Shown here piece after piece: positions 40,991-52,053 of a stretch of 64,000 nt of DNA; the first letter of the stretch is position 1; every line of letters begins with the position of its first letter. The notes beneath the pieces are model-generated. The model ran no database searches, was not told the origin of the DNA, and saw only the letters and a list, made by a program, of their open reading frames with translations. Made by a program: the position numbers and the translations under genes. The stretch comes from Euphorbia lathyris (taxonomy: Eukaryota; Streptophyta; Magnoliopsida; Malpighiales; Euphorbiaceae), in NCBI RefSeq assembly GCF_963576675.1, contig NC_088916.1, positions 1,751,001-1,815,000 on the forward strand, read 5' to 3'.

Positions 40991-42200
40991 CCTTAAAACA
41001 AATTACAATTTAAGTTAATTCGTTTTTGCATTTTACTCCGACATCCTAGCTAAAGTCACATTGTCATGTTATATAACAGTAATAAATATCCAAATTGCAT
41101 ACCTTTTCCATTTGATAGATCTAGTGGCGAATACATGATTGATCTATTGGGGGCAGTTTTACATATGTGTGTAAATTTTTTTTTTCTAAATCGAACTTGC
41201 TGAAATTTTGCGTATATAAGTACGTGTGTTATCATCGTCTAGAATCAATTTTTTACGTACCAATGTAAAACTTTTCAAAATTAAGCTAAATTTTGACTAT
41301 AAAGGTATAACTGAGTCGTTTTGTACAAACTTATAAACTTATCGCCTATCATATATTAATCTAGTTGAACTTTCTAATTAAATATAAACTCAATGAGTTA
41401 ATTAACCACTCAGAACCTTAATTTTTCGGAAACAGAGGATGGAACCATCCACAATAGGGGTAGTTCTAATGGACGGAGGCCGAAAATCATCCATAGTATG
41501 GGTGGTTGTGGCGCCTGGGGGGCATGGAACCTCCAGGCCTGCATTGTCTCCGCCTGTGGATAGATCCATTAAATCTTTAAAGGACCATATTCTTGTAGAC
41601 TTCAAAAAAAATCAGAATATGAAAGCAAAGAAACACAAAAAGGAGACTAATTTATTAAATTAATATGGTTAAAGACATAATTAAGCCTCTGAACTTTACA
41701 TGTTTTAAGGATCAAGCTCATGATCAATTATTTTTCCATATTGAGCCCTTGAACATTGATTTTGTTATGAAGCCAACCCTTATTTAACTTTTCCGTCGAA
41801 ATTTGGACTACACGCGTCGTTAGGGCGATTTGGCTTGTTGACATGGACAAATAAAAATAAGAATTGATTTACTAGGAGAGCTAAAGAGTAAAAAGTAAAA
41901 AGAAATTGAAGAAATAAATTTCCATTATGTTATAACAAGCTCGATCTTCTCCTCTCTCATTTTGTGATTTAGAGCATCAGAATCGCCAAATCGGTCTTCT
42001 TCCCTAACACCAAAATCCATTTCCAGCAGGTTCTTCCAAACTCGATTTCCAGATTGCAATAACTTACTGAAAATCGATTTTTGTAATTTGTTTTTACTTT
42101 TTACTCTCTTTGTTGAAGCAGGAACTGGAAAAACCAAAAATGACCGAACAAAATAAATAGACAGAGTCGCGGACTAAGTCGCTTTCTTTAAGACGTTCGT
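40991..42200. other. Flank between the TIR element and Copia-2
   Basis: No supported gene. It is A+T-rich. A short GC-richer patch at 41440-41560 has an open minus-strand frame (41605-41402) with no recognisable domain. The left end of Copia-2 must lie near the right edge of this stretch but I could not fix it. Confidence 0.45.
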
Positions 42201-42862
42201 AGAACTGTCGAGAAATTGCAAGCAGTGTAATTTCCGATCGCCTCTAGGATAAAACAGCCCTCGTATACGAATTCGTATTGCACCATACGAATTCGTTTCT
42301 GTCTACACTCAATATAAATTGCTCAGTTTCAGAAAATCGAGATGAAATTGAATTGTAATTCAGTGTTTAGGAAAGATAGTCTCACACCTATTTATAAAGG
42401 AAAAAAATTTTGTTGAGCTCTGATTTGGTGGAGAAGAAGGTGGGAGAGAAATCAGAGAAGGTGGAAGACTGGTTTAGGTAAAGTCTCGATCAAATAAAAA
42501 AGAGACGTTGTGGGTGACTAGTTCAGAAACTGTATTTAATTAAAAAATTAAATACGAATTTAATGAAAATAAAAATAATAAATATTATTAATTTTTTCAA
42601 TAAAAAAATATAGAGTTCACACCACACTACACCAACCCGACCCGACCCGGTTCGACAGACGACGACGGCTCGCACGCGTGTGGTCATCAAGTATGAGGTA
42701 GGTACTCACCCTTTCACAAAAGTGGGGTACCCCTTGGGGCACACCCAAGTGTGTGAGGACCTCCTTTATAAATACCTCCACCAAGTGCTTTGAAAGCAAT
42801 GTGGGATACTTACCACTCTATATGATGAAGGCTTGGGCTTTTTCATAAATTCAATATTGGGC
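42200..42862 (-). repeat. Copia-2 3' LTR, larger part (left end approximate)
   Basis: Continuation of the LTR that starts at 51240. It carries two candidate minus-strand TATA boxes, TTTATAAA at 42765-42772 and TTTATAAATAGG near 42391-42402. The second is followed by a pyrimidine-rich region as in R/U5. No second LTR is in the window, so the left end cannot be fixed. Confidence 0.6.
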
Positions 42863-43097
42863 TGATAGGGGTATTTTACCCCTATCTTTTAGCGTGATTT
42901 ACGGGTTGATTTTGGATAAAATAAATAAGTTTAATTACAAAAATAAAGTGTTTTGATAAAATAAAGAAATAAAAATAAATCTCGTACTTTCAGTTAATTT
43001 TCCTCGTTTTTGATTAGTTTAGGAAATAAAAACGTCAATCTAACTCGGCTCTCAAGATTTGTATTTCAGGTACGAGAAAGGAGCAAAAATCCACTCC

Positions 43098-43496
43098 ATA
43101 CGCGGGGCGTATCATCCCTTACGCGGGGCGTAAAACACGGTGTCATAAATAATTGTCTTATCGACAGACACCGCGTAGAACTGACTCAGCATACGCAGGG
43201 CGTATGCCACCCTACGCAGGGCGTATGACACATGTCGGAAATAATTGGCCTAATCCTGAAAGTCAGACTGCATTATCTCCCGGAGTCAACTCTCCATACG
43301 CGGGGCGTACTTCAGCTACGCACGGCGTAAAAGCTCCAATTCAAGCAATAAAACTTCAGAGACTCAAACACGCGGGGCGTACTTCAGCTACGCATGGCGT
43401 GTTTGAGACAATTAGACACGGAATTGGTCCACATGCAGGAGATTTCTGACGGAATGGGCATATACGCGGGGCGTGTATCACCATACACGGGGCGTA
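43098..43496. repeat. GC-rich dyad array upstream of the Athila-2 LTR TATA box
   Basis: About ten copies of TACGCGGGGCGTA or close variants, in pairs. ATACGCGGGGCGTAT at 43098-43112 and TTACGCGGGGCGTAA at 43119-43133 are perfect dyads around GGG. Others lie near 43191, 43213, 43295, 43316, 43370, 43390, 43462 and 43481. The pair at 43363-43407 is flanked by 11-base arms CTCAAACACGC and GCGTGTTTGAG. The array is repeated in the 3' LTR at 49694-50092. Confidence 0.9.
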
Positions 43497-43573
43497 TTAT
43501 GGGATTTCTGCACTCAATGATGTTGCTCCATACTTGCACCTTGTGAAGTTACATTTGTGTCCCTAGCTTGATG

Positions 43574-43581
43574 TATAAATA
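43574..43581 (+). promoter_or_regulatory. TATA box of Athila-2 5' LTR
   Basis: TATAAATA in GATGTATAAATAAGAG, about 80 bases after the last dyad. It is conserved at 50169-50176 in the 3' LTR. Confidence 0.65.
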
Positions 43582-44628
43582 AGAGTGACTAGCACTCAAT
43601 TAAAGGACACACACATCACCTTCTACTTTTACTTCATCTTGACACCTTGTACATAGCTACCTCTTATTTCTTTTGATAGAATAGATTCGGTTTATGTAAT
43701 AAAACTCTCCCACCTCGAGAGCTTGTTCGGTTATTCCGGCGTTCCATCAACGTTCCGCTCCATCATTCATCACCAAGCTCAAGAGTTCCACCTCCAAGTC
43801 CTAAGAGACGGCATTGAGTCCGGTTGGCTAGTTCCGAGGGCCGATTCTTCACTCTTCGCTTGCTAATTAGTTTGCACTCTTCCTATGTACCAGGCTTGGT
43901 TGTATTCCTCATTTATGCTTTCCACATTTATAATATATGATTTGCAATTTCCGTTTCTATATACGTGTTGATGTTTATTACTTGTTTTGATACTCGTAAT
44001 TGACTATTGTGTAGGGGAACGCGATTTCCGACGCCATTCGGGCTACCTTTAGGGATTCATATAGGTGCTGCCCTACCGGAAGTGACGCTCCGGAAACCGT
44101 AGGAATTGACACACCGCGGAACTTACGGGCCCTAGTTTCTGATCCCCAGCATTAGACACGCCTTGACTAGGAACCACGTAGTCTAAGTACTTCACGGGTC
44201 GGTCGAACTACACGTAGTCGTCTTTGCAAGAGTAAATTGTCAATCGAATATATTCGGAGTCATTACCTTTTATATTTATAACTTATTGTCGCCCATATCA
44301 TTCCGTGGAGTTTTCCGTTACATAAACCTGTGTCGCCAATAGTTTAGGAGTAGTTGTGTCTTACTTTACCCCAAAGTAATCGTCGCTTAAATAACATACG
44401 AAACCGACTCATCTAATACTTGCAGTTATAAATCCCGTGGATTCGATACCCGGTCTTAACCGGATTATTACTTGATACGACGGGGTACACTTGCCCCTAA
44501 GTAGTCGTAGCATCTAGTAGAGCTAAGAACATTTAAAAGATCACATCCATATTCATAGCACATTCACCGCAATACACATTTAATCGTCGTAAGAAAAGCT
44601 CACACTAGGCGCCGCGCTATCAAGTTTT

Positions 44629-44646
44629 TGGCGCCGTTGCCGGGGA
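44629..44646 (+). other. Athila-2 primer binding site (tRNA-Asp type)
   Basis: TGGCGCCGTTGCCGGGGA after the six-base spacer AGTTTT. Site and spacer are identical to Athila-1. Confidence 0.88.
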
Positions 44647-44773
44647 TTTATAATATCTTGCAATATTAGACAAAAACGTTTTATTGTTAGTTTAAGCATT
44701 TGTAAATATTATTTTCTCTTTTTGTGAATAATTTATTTCATTCTATGTTGTTACTAATGATTTGTTTCAGGAT

Positions 44774-45340
44774 ATGATGCTTCATAGTCGTCATCGGTGG
44801 GACGACCGCATGGATGACGAATACCCACACTCAACCTCGCAATTCGATGTGGTAAACTCTTTGCTTAAAGATATTCATGAAGGATTATCTAACACTGAGA
44901 CATATTTCAGGGAAATAGGAAATCTATGGGCCAGATTGAAGTCTCCTCGTGATTCCACCGCGGACGAATCAAGTCGAGAGTCCAATTCGGTTTGTCAAAA
45001 TGGGAAGCTCGAGTTAATCGGGTTTTCTCAAAAGGATTCCCTAAAGAATAAAAGTCATCTCAGTTGTGAGGAAATGGACATCGATGAGCCGGTTATGTGC
45101 GGACCCATGGAAATAAATCTAAAGCTAGAAGAGTCGGAGGTTCCTTCTACCTCGGAACATTTCGCTCCTTTTGAACTACCAAAGGAGTCAAATAGGGAGC
45201 AAACTGAACTCTTCGATAATTTCTGTACATATAGTTTTTGGTTTTTGTCAAATTCTTTTGAAGCGAACAATCCGTTTTGCAGGTACGGGTTGTTTATTCA
45301 AGAATTTGAATTCCTAACGCGAATGGAAGCATACACCTAG
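44774..45340 (+). CDS. Unrecognised 189-residue protein at the gag position of Athila-2
   Basis: Starts MMLHSRHRWDDRMD, about 130 bases after the primer site. The stretch just before it (TTTGTTTCAG) looks like a 3' splice site, so a leader intron is possible. The sequence is acidic (ESSRESNS, EEMDIDEPV, LKLEESEVPS) with a helical segment FDVVNSLLKDIHEGLS near residue 27. I see no gag core, no zinc knuckle and no protease. It may be a remnant of an N-terminal Gag region or an unrelated protein. It is free of stops, which is mild support for it being real. Confidence 0.45.
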   Translation: MMLHSRHRWDDRMDDEYPHSTSQFDVVNSLLKDIHEGLSNTETYFREIGNLWARLKSPRDSTADESSRESNSVCQNGKLELIGFSQKDSLKNKSHLSCEEMDIDEPVMCGPMEINLKLEESEVPSTSEHFAPFELPKESNREQTELFDNFCTYSFWFLSNSFEANNPFCRYGLFIQEFEFLTRMEAYT

Positions 45341-45624
45341 GAGGAAGTTCAAAGTCGAGCTACTTCGACTCAAAACGTAGCACCGGTTTGAGTTTCTCGA
45401 ACCACTTGTTTATATATATTATAAACGTTTTTCAACTTAATTTTTATTTTTGTTTGTCTCGACTTCTAGTATTTTTACGTATGCCATTGTTAGTTTCTGC
45501 CATCTCATCATCTTCCCTTTCAGCTATCATTTTATTTTTACCCTCATTTTATTTTCTTTTCATCCTCTTGCATAAATAAAAATAAGAAAAACAAATCCCA
45601 TATTAATCCAAAACATTTTTTGAG
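45341..45624. other. Spacer after the first Athila-2 frame
   Basis: T-rich, non-coding. Nothing recognised. Confidence 0.4.
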
Positions 45625-46304
45625 CTACGCGGGACGTACAACCCCATGCGCCCCGCGTAGTTGTGTGTCTGCCCATTTTACTCAATAAAAGACACACCAC
45701 GCGGGACGTATCCTCTGTCACGCCCCGCGTACCCATCGTAAGTAAAACCCTTTTGAATAAGCGCCACGTGGGAGGACACGCGGGATGCGCCCCAGGGCAC
45801 GCCTCGCGTATCCTCGGGAAGTTGTGAATTACAACTTCCCATGGCAACTCCCTTTCCCTCAAACTTCCCATCACTCATCTTCCCCATACACCTTTTCCAC
45901 TTGCACACTCCACCTTCCTTTCCACCCAATCAACTTCCACCTTTTCAAATTCAAACTCCCTCCACAATAAATTTTAACTACCTCCTTAATTACAATTTAA
46001 ATAATAAATAAAAATGTTAAGCAATTAATAATTACACATAAAAATCATAAAAACTCATTAAAACTTAAAATTAAAAATCAGAAAACTGATCAAAAACCGA
46101 AAAAATCCTTCCACCTCCCCTATTACGCGGGGCGTACCTCCATATACGCCCCGCATCCTAGCCCATTTTTCCACCAAAAAGGGGCAGGACGTGCGATACG
46201 TGAGGCGTTCCCTCTTTCACATCCCGCGTACCGCACCAATTCTTGCGAAAAATAAGCTCAGGGGGAGGGATATGTGGGGCGTGGCCCCTTCACGCCTCGC
46301 GTAC
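45625..46304. repeat. Six inverted pairs of the GC-rich motif upstream of the ORF1-like gene
   Basis: Each pair is one ACGCGGGGCGTA-like copy, a gap of about 8-15 bases and one inverted copy, so each can form a hairpin. Examples are CTACGCGGGACG/CGCCCCGCGTAG at 45625-45660, the pair near 45698-45732, and TTACGCGGGGCGTA/TACGCCCCGC at 46123-46155. Others start near 45777, 46189 and 46270. In the LTR the copies are mostly direct; here they are inverted. Confidence 0.88.
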
Positions 46305-46347
46305 CCCTCTGGGAATCCGAGCTTTGCTTGGATGTCCCACTTTTCCC

Positions 46348-46355
46348 TATTTAAA
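46348..46355 (+). promoter_or_regulatory. Candidate internal TATA box for the Athila-2 ORF1-like gene
   Basis: TATTTAAA, 86 bases before the ATG, with the last GC-rich hairpin ending 44 bases upstream. A CT- and CA-rich leader (CTCTTCTCCCTCTC) follows, typical of plant core promoters. Confidence 0.55.
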
Positions 46356-46440
46356 CCCCTCTTCTCCCTCTCTTTCTCACTCACACAACCTACCTACACT
46401 CTCTACCCCACATCCACTCCTCTCCTATCTTTCACCACCA

Positions 46441-47639
46441 TGGTTAGGCGAAAACATACCGCCGACATGCGCCCCCCACGGTCCACTAGGGCCCGTTCTT
46501 CCCGTTTCGCACAAGATCAACAACCATTACCCGAACGGGAGGGGACACCACCACTTACCCGCCTACACCGGGCTCCTTTTCATCTCCTAACCGAGGGGGA
46601 GGCCGAGCACTACCAAACACTTTCCGCCGCCCACTTTATGGAACTCCCATACATTGAGCGGAACACTCTTGACCGTTTCGGCCTTGGCGGGGCTTTCGTG
46701 GAGCGCCTCCGTGCCCTCTCTTGGTACGATCACTTTCTTGCACGGCACCACGTTTACCCCTCCTTAGTTTTGGAGTTCTACACCACCCTCACCTCTAACA
46801 ACGTCCCCGGTTCCGCCCTCTTCAATTTCCGCCTACACAACCACCCCTTCACCATTGATACCCAATGCCTCCGCAATCACTTCACCAAACAAGCGGAAGA
46901 TGGTATCCCCCATTGGCCCGAGGATGTTTCCGCTCGTGATTTTTGGACCTCCATCACCGGGTCCGAAGATTATGATGTCTCCAACCTCTGCCCCTCTCTC
47001 ATTCGTGATCCAATCCTCCAACTTCTCCACCGCTTCATCTCCATCTACTTTTCGGGGAAGTCGGAATCCACCAAGGTCAACAAGGATGAACTTTTGGCAC
47101 TCTATTGTTGTGTCAACAACCGTGCCTATGACCTCTCCTATCTTGTGGCCGTCCAACTCCACCACATCTCCACCCGAAAGCGGGGCAAGATCGGGTTGGG
47201 CCATCTAGTCACTCTTTTTGCCACTCCCGCTCTTGGCGAGGCTACCCTTGCTCGCCTCCCAAGCCTTTTGCCTCGGCCCGTGGAGAAAAATGCCTTCAAA
47301 TCCCTTAAGCGCTCCACCTCGGGCCCGGGTGAAACCTCGGGGGCGGCTCGCTCTCACGAGGAGGAAGGTTCAGATTCGGATATGGGCCTCAATTTCAGTC
47401 CTCCGCCTAACCATGACTTCAATGCCATCTATGCTCGGTTGGATATCTTAGAGGATAACCAACACCGGGACTGGGTTCATTATGACTCCCAATTCGCCAC
47501 CCTCAACACCCGCTTCGACTCCATCGAAGCACAACAACGGGAGGATCGGGTTCATCTCGATGCTCGCTTTGATGCCCTCACCAACTCCTTCGCCTCATAC
47601 TTCCCCCTCCACGGAAATCCGCCTCCACCACAACCATAG
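46441..47639 (+). CDS. ATHILA ORF-1-like gene of Athila-2 (intact)
   Basis: Starts at the ATG in CACCACCATGG, a good plant context; the frame stays open upstream but that part is the GC-rich repeat. The protein of about 399 residues is MVRRKHTADM, a basic N-terminus, then the family core (LSWYDHFLARHHVYPSLVLEF, then TLTSNNVPGSALFNFRLH, PFTIDTQCLRNHF). LLHRFISIYFSGKSE and a C-terminal coiled-coil-like region with two related segments (HRDWVHYDSQFATLNTRF, REDRVHLDARFDALTNSF) follow. Codons are markedly C-rich, unlike the A+T-rich genes of Athila-1. No signal peptide or membrane span is apparent. It is the only substantial coding frame in the element. Confidence 0.85.
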
Positions 47640-47802
47640 TTTCCGTTTTTCTTTCTCTTTTTTGTTTTCTTTATGTATTTTCTTTTGTTATTTCCTATGT
47701 TATTTTTCTGTTTTAATGTACGATGTTGTTTTTAGTTGAAATTGTTAAGTTCCGTTTGTCTTTTGTGCTTTCGTTATTTTCGTTTTTATTGATTAGAATA
47801 AC

Positions 47803-47988
47803 ACCACGCAGGGCGTACCCCATGGCACGCCCCGCGTACCCGTCATTTTTATGCTTAAAAAAGTTCAGAAACTCAAACACGTGGGGCGCCCTGTTCATGC
47901 GCCCCGTGTATTTGAGTCTCTGACCCCAAAATGTAATAAAAACGCCGCCCTACGCGGGCGCCCCCCTAGGCACACCTCGCGTAGGGCC
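47803..47988. repeat. Three inverted pairs of the GC-rich motif downstream of the ORF1-like gene
   Basis: Pairs near 47803-47840, 47872-47916 and 47951-47988. The middle one has 18-base arms (CTCAAACACGTGGGGCGC against GCGCCCCGTGTATTTGAG, three mismatches). It matches the CTCAAACACGC/GCGTGTTTGAG structure in the LTR. Confidence 0.85.
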
Positions 47989-49442
47989 CCTGACCACTAA
48001 GGGTCTTCTTTTCCTTTCCTTACTTTATTTTTGTTTTTGTTTTAACCTCTTTTTGCGACGCCCTTGGAATAGGCGTCATTTTAAATAACGCGGAGGGTCG
48101 TGCAACCCCGCACTTTTAGTTTGGTTTGCACTACCAAAAACAAAAATAAAAATAACAACAAAATAATTAAACTCATTTATTAACTCTTTAAAATTTTCCC
48201 GACACGCTATCCCTCCTTCGGAAATTAATTAAAGTTTTGTTATTTGTCATCAAAAATAAAAAAAAGCATCGGAACATAAAGGAATGATTCAATTAAGAGA
48301 TTTTAGTCTTGATTTTGAAATTAGGGAATTTGTGCAAAGCTTAGGATAATACTAAACTAAGGCATTGAGGCTTAACCCAAATTTTATCTCCATAATAAAC
48401 TTTAAAAAGGCAATAGGAACGGGATAGTTGAGAATTTAGCGAAGACTTGATAGTACACAATTTAAACCCGAACCTTTGTGAGGTATTCTTGAGCCTAAAA
48501 GAGTTCGTACGAGAACTCTAATTCTTTCACAATTTTTCGAGAGCTTTGACTTCACTCGACTCATAGAATTTGCATCCAATACCAGGTTAAGTACACTTAT
48601 TTGTGGTAAAAAGGCAATAGATGATAAACCGAACCCACTTAGGCTAATTTTTCTTAATTTATTTTTCTTGCTTTTATTAAACATTAGGAAATCCATTCGA
48701 GCCTATTAACCAACTTTTTTGTTAATACCTTCTTAACATCTAACCCTTTTTCCTCTTGTTCAATTACCGACATAATCAAAGTGCACCCGAATTACCCGAA
48801 ATAAGTCACGGCCTTAGCAAATGAGCACCGTAAGTTCTCAAAATATTGTTTTTGTGCCTCTATCAAAACAAATGATACGATAAAAATAAAAAGGCATTCT
48901 CAAGCTCCACCCGAGCAATTTTAAAGTATATCTTGTAAAATTCGCCAAGGCCGAAATAAGCAATGATACGGTGCAATCACAAAACGGTATTTTTGAACTC
49001 GAGTTTTCTTTAAACTAACCACTAAAGAAGCCACCCACATTACAACCCCCCTCCGGGTTCATTTTTAATATTGCCTAACCATATTTTAGGAGGAAAAACC
49101 CGGATAAAAATGCAAATTCAACATGATCTCGAGTAAGTGCAAAGAAGAGTGCTAAAACACCGACCCACCTAAAATTGAGCGTAAGAGCGAAATCCCTTGG
49201 TGAGGTACTATCGGGTTCTCAAAAGATAATCAGCCCCCGTTAATATTGCCTATTAAATCTTGATCATGGAGGTTTCAAACAAGTTCCGTACTCAATTGTT
49301 TGCGTAGGTACTCACCGAAACCTTTGCACAAAACCATAACTTTGAAATCACGCACTTGGCAAAACCAACCTTCGGTTTGTTTCTTAATTTTCTCAATCCC
49401 TTGTCTTTCGATTTCTTTCACTTGAGGACAAGTAAAACTTTA
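47989..49442. other. Athila-2 3' non-coding region
   Basis: About 1.45 kb without a supported gene. The end carries CACTTGAGGACAAG, a phrase common before the polypurine tract in plant gypsy elements. Confidence 0.55.
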
Positions 49443-49457
49443 AAGTCCGAGGAGGTT
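49443..49457 (+). other. Athila-2 polypurine tract
   Basis: AAGTCCGAGGAGGTT directly before the 3' LTR. Confidence 0.6.
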
Positions 49458-51224
49458 TGATAGGGGTATTTTACCCCTATCTTTTAGCGTGATTTACGGG
49501 TTGATTTTGGATAAAATAAATAAGTTTAATTACAAAAATAAAGTGTTTTGATAAAATAAAGAAATAAAAATAAATCTCGTACTTTCAGTTAATTTTCCTC
49601 GTTTTTGATTAGTTTAGGAAATAAAAACGTCAAGCTAACTCGGCTCTCAAGATTTGTATTTCAGGTACGAGAAAGGAGCAAAAATCCACTCCATACGCGG
49701 GGCGTATCATCCCTTACGCGGGGCGTAAAACAGGGTGTCAGAAATAATTGCCTTATCCACAGACACCACGTAGAACTGACTCAGCATACACAAGGCGTAT
49801 GCCACCCTATGCAGGGCGTATGACACATGTCGGAAATAATTGTCCTAATCCTGAAAGTCAGACTGCATTGTCTCCCGGAGTCAACTCTCCATACGCGGGG
49901 CGTACTTCAGCTACGCACGGCGTAAAAGCTCCAATTCAAGCAATAAAACTTCAGAGACTCAAACACGCGGGGCGTACTTCAGCTACGCAGGGCGTGTTTG
50001 AGACAATTAGACACGGAATTGGTCCACATGCAGGAGATTTCTGACGGAATGGGCATATACGCGGGGTGTGTATCACCATACGCGGGGCGTATTATGGGAT
50101 TTCTGCACTCAATGATGTTGCTCCATACTTACACCTTGTGAAGTTACATTTGTGTCCCTAGCTTGATGTATAAATAAGAGTGACTAGCACTCAATTAAAG
50201 GACACACACATCACCTTCTACTTTTACTTCATCTTGACACCTTGTACATAGCTACCTCTTATTTCTTTTGATAGAATAGATTCAGTTTATGTAATAAAAC
50301 TCTCCCACCTCGAGAGCTTGTTCGGTTATTCTGGCGTTCCATCAACATTCCGCTCCATCATTCATCACCAAGCTCGAGAGTTCCACCTCCAAGTCCTGAG
50401 AGACGGCCTTGAGTCCGGTTGGCTAGTTCCGAGGGCCGATTCTTCCCTCTTCGCTTGCTAATTAGTTTGCACTCTTCCTATGTACCAGGCTTGGTTGTAT
50501 TCCTCATTTATGCTTTCCACATTTATAATATATGATTTGCAATTTCCGTTTCTATATACGTGTTGATGTTTATTACTTGTTTTGATACTCGTAATTGACT
50601 ATTGTGTAGGGGAACGCGATTTCCGACGCCATTCAGGCTACCTTTAGGGATTCATATAGGTGTTGCCCTACCGGAAGTGACGCTCCGGAAACCGTAGGAA
50701 TTGACACACCATGGAACTTACGGGCCCTGGTTTCTGATCCCCAGCATTAGACACGCCTTGACTAGGAACCACGTAGTCTAAGTACTTCACGGGTCGGTCG
50801 AACTACACGTAGTCATCTTTGCAAGAGTAAATTGTCAATCGAATATATTCGGAGTCATTACCTTTTATATTTATAACTTATCGTTGCCCATATCATTCCG
50901 TGGAGTTTTTCGTTACATAAACCTGTGTCGCCAATAGTTTAGGAATAGTTTGTAGTTGTGTCTTACTTTACCCCAAAGTAATCGTCGCTTAAATAACATA
51001 CGAAACCGACTCATCTAATACTTGCAGTTATAAATCTCGTGGATTCGATACCCGGTCTTAACCGGATTATTACTTGATACGACGGGGTACACTTGCCCCT
51101 AAGTAGTCGTAGCATCTAGTAGAGCTAAGAACATTTAAAAGATCACATCCATATTCATAGCATATTCACCGCAATACACATTTAATCGTCGTAAGAAAAG
51201 CTCACACTAGGCGCCGCGCTATCA
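49458..51224 (+). repeat. Athila-2 3' LTR
   Basis: 1767 bases, paired with 42863-44622. A 7-base net difference includes an extra TTTGTAG near 50948. It is followed by the target duplication TGGGC. Confidence 0.95.
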
Positions 51225-51240
51225 TGGGCCAAGCCCAACA
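51225..51240 (-). repeat. Copia-2 3' LTR, first 16 bases
   Basis: In element orientation TGTTGGGCTTGGCCCA, then the Athila-2 insertion. The TGTT start and the polypurine tract beside it identify the LTR edge. Confidence 0.8.
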
Positions 51241-51252
51241 ATCCCCCACTAG
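51241..51252 (-). other. Copia-2 polypurine tract
   Basis: Minus strand CTAGTGGGGGAT immediately before the LTR. Confidence 0.75.
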
Positions 51253-51717
51253 AATTTTTGAAAACATTTTACTGAGCAGTTACATAAGGTCAGATATAAA
51301 CAGAGGTATCTTTCGATTTGAACCTTTGCATAGTGAGTATAATTCAGATTTTACTAGAGTGACTCGTAGTCTTGAATTGTATCTCTAACATTATACCATG
51401 TGCGTTTATGGCCATGCATGTCTATCTCGGTATAATGAATGCTCTAGAGTTTTGCCCTAAACTCATAGGAAGCGGCCTCACTTCAACATTCATATAGGTG
51501 AGTCTATCAAAAGTACTCATGTAGATATGTACTTCACTCCAAACAGATTATAGACTTCACTAAGAGTTTCTATTATCTCAACCTCACATCGCTTCAGGAT
51601 ATTCATGCTTCAAATTGAATGATCTAACACATATTATATCACAATTTGTTATTACCCATTGAACATATTTATTGGGATCTCCAGTCTATAGGTTGGGTTA
51701 CCATTGTGTGTAACTCA
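51253..51717 (-). other. Copia-2 3' non-coding region
   Basis: About 465 bases between the pol stop and the polypurine tract. Nothing recognised. Confidence 0.5.
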
Positions 51718-52053
51718 TCACTGTAGGGGCATAAGTCCCATACTCTTTGATGTATTTTGGACTTTCTCTCTATCTAATCCTTTCATCAAAGAATCGGCTA
51801 AATTCTCTTCTGAGCGTATGTGATCCACTCTAACAACTCCTTTAGTGAGTAGCTCTCTAACAGTGCTATGCTTATGATGTATCTGTCGTTTCTTATCGTT
51901 GTAATAATGATTATGAATCTTAGCAATAGTCGTGGTACTATTTTAGTGGATCAATACTGCTGGAATCGGTTTTTCCCATAAGGGAATCTCAGCTGACAGA
52001 CTATTTAACCAACTTGCTTCTTCACTAGCCACAACTAATGCAATAAGTTTTGG
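51718..52053 (-). pseudogene. Copia-2 RNase H, C-terminal part
   Basis: Continues from the other side of the Mutator-like element as KLIALVVASEEASWL, then RRQIHHKHSTVREL-like text, EENLADSLMKGL and GLMPLQ before a TGA. An in-frame TAA occurs where relatives have HCD (VLIH*NSTTTIAK). The 9-base target duplication overlaps the first codons. Confidence 0.85.

Larger units (their letters stand above)
42863..44622 (+). repeat. Athila-2 5' LTR
   Basis: 1760 bases, paired with 49458-51224. It contains the dyad array (43098-43496) and a TATA box (43574-43581). Confidence 0.95.
42863..51224 (+). mobile_element. Athila-2: small Athila-like element with only an ORF1-like gene
   Basis: LTRs of 1760 and 1767 bases (42863-44622, 49458-51224) begin TGATAGGGG and end GCGCTATCA. 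The target duplication TGGGC (42858-42862, 51225-51229) is perfect, so the insertion is structurally complete. It has an Athila-type primer site and a polypurine tract. Coding capacity is a 189-codon frame and a 400-residue ATHILA ORF-1-like protein. There is no recognisable gag core, protease, RT or integrase. It is therefore non-autonomous. Confidence 0.93.

Noticed and set aside
40438..40999. 8- or 9-base target duplication for the TIR element
   Set aside because: Left AAAAGAAGA and right CCTTAAAAC do not match; only a TA on each side is possible.
41402..41605. Minus-strand frame of 67 residues as a host exon
   Set aside because: No recognisable domain, no splice sites I could support, and surrounded by non-coding A+T-rich DNA.
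43098..43496. Regularly repeated GC-rich units as a CRISPR-like array
   Set aside because: Units are 12-15 bases, variable and irregularly spaced, inside a plant LTR, with no cas genes.
46833..47204. Minus-strand frame of 123 residues opposite the Athila-2 ORF1-like gene
   Set aside because: It is a shadow of the C-rich codons of the sense gene; composition is Gly/Val/Asp-rich with no domain.
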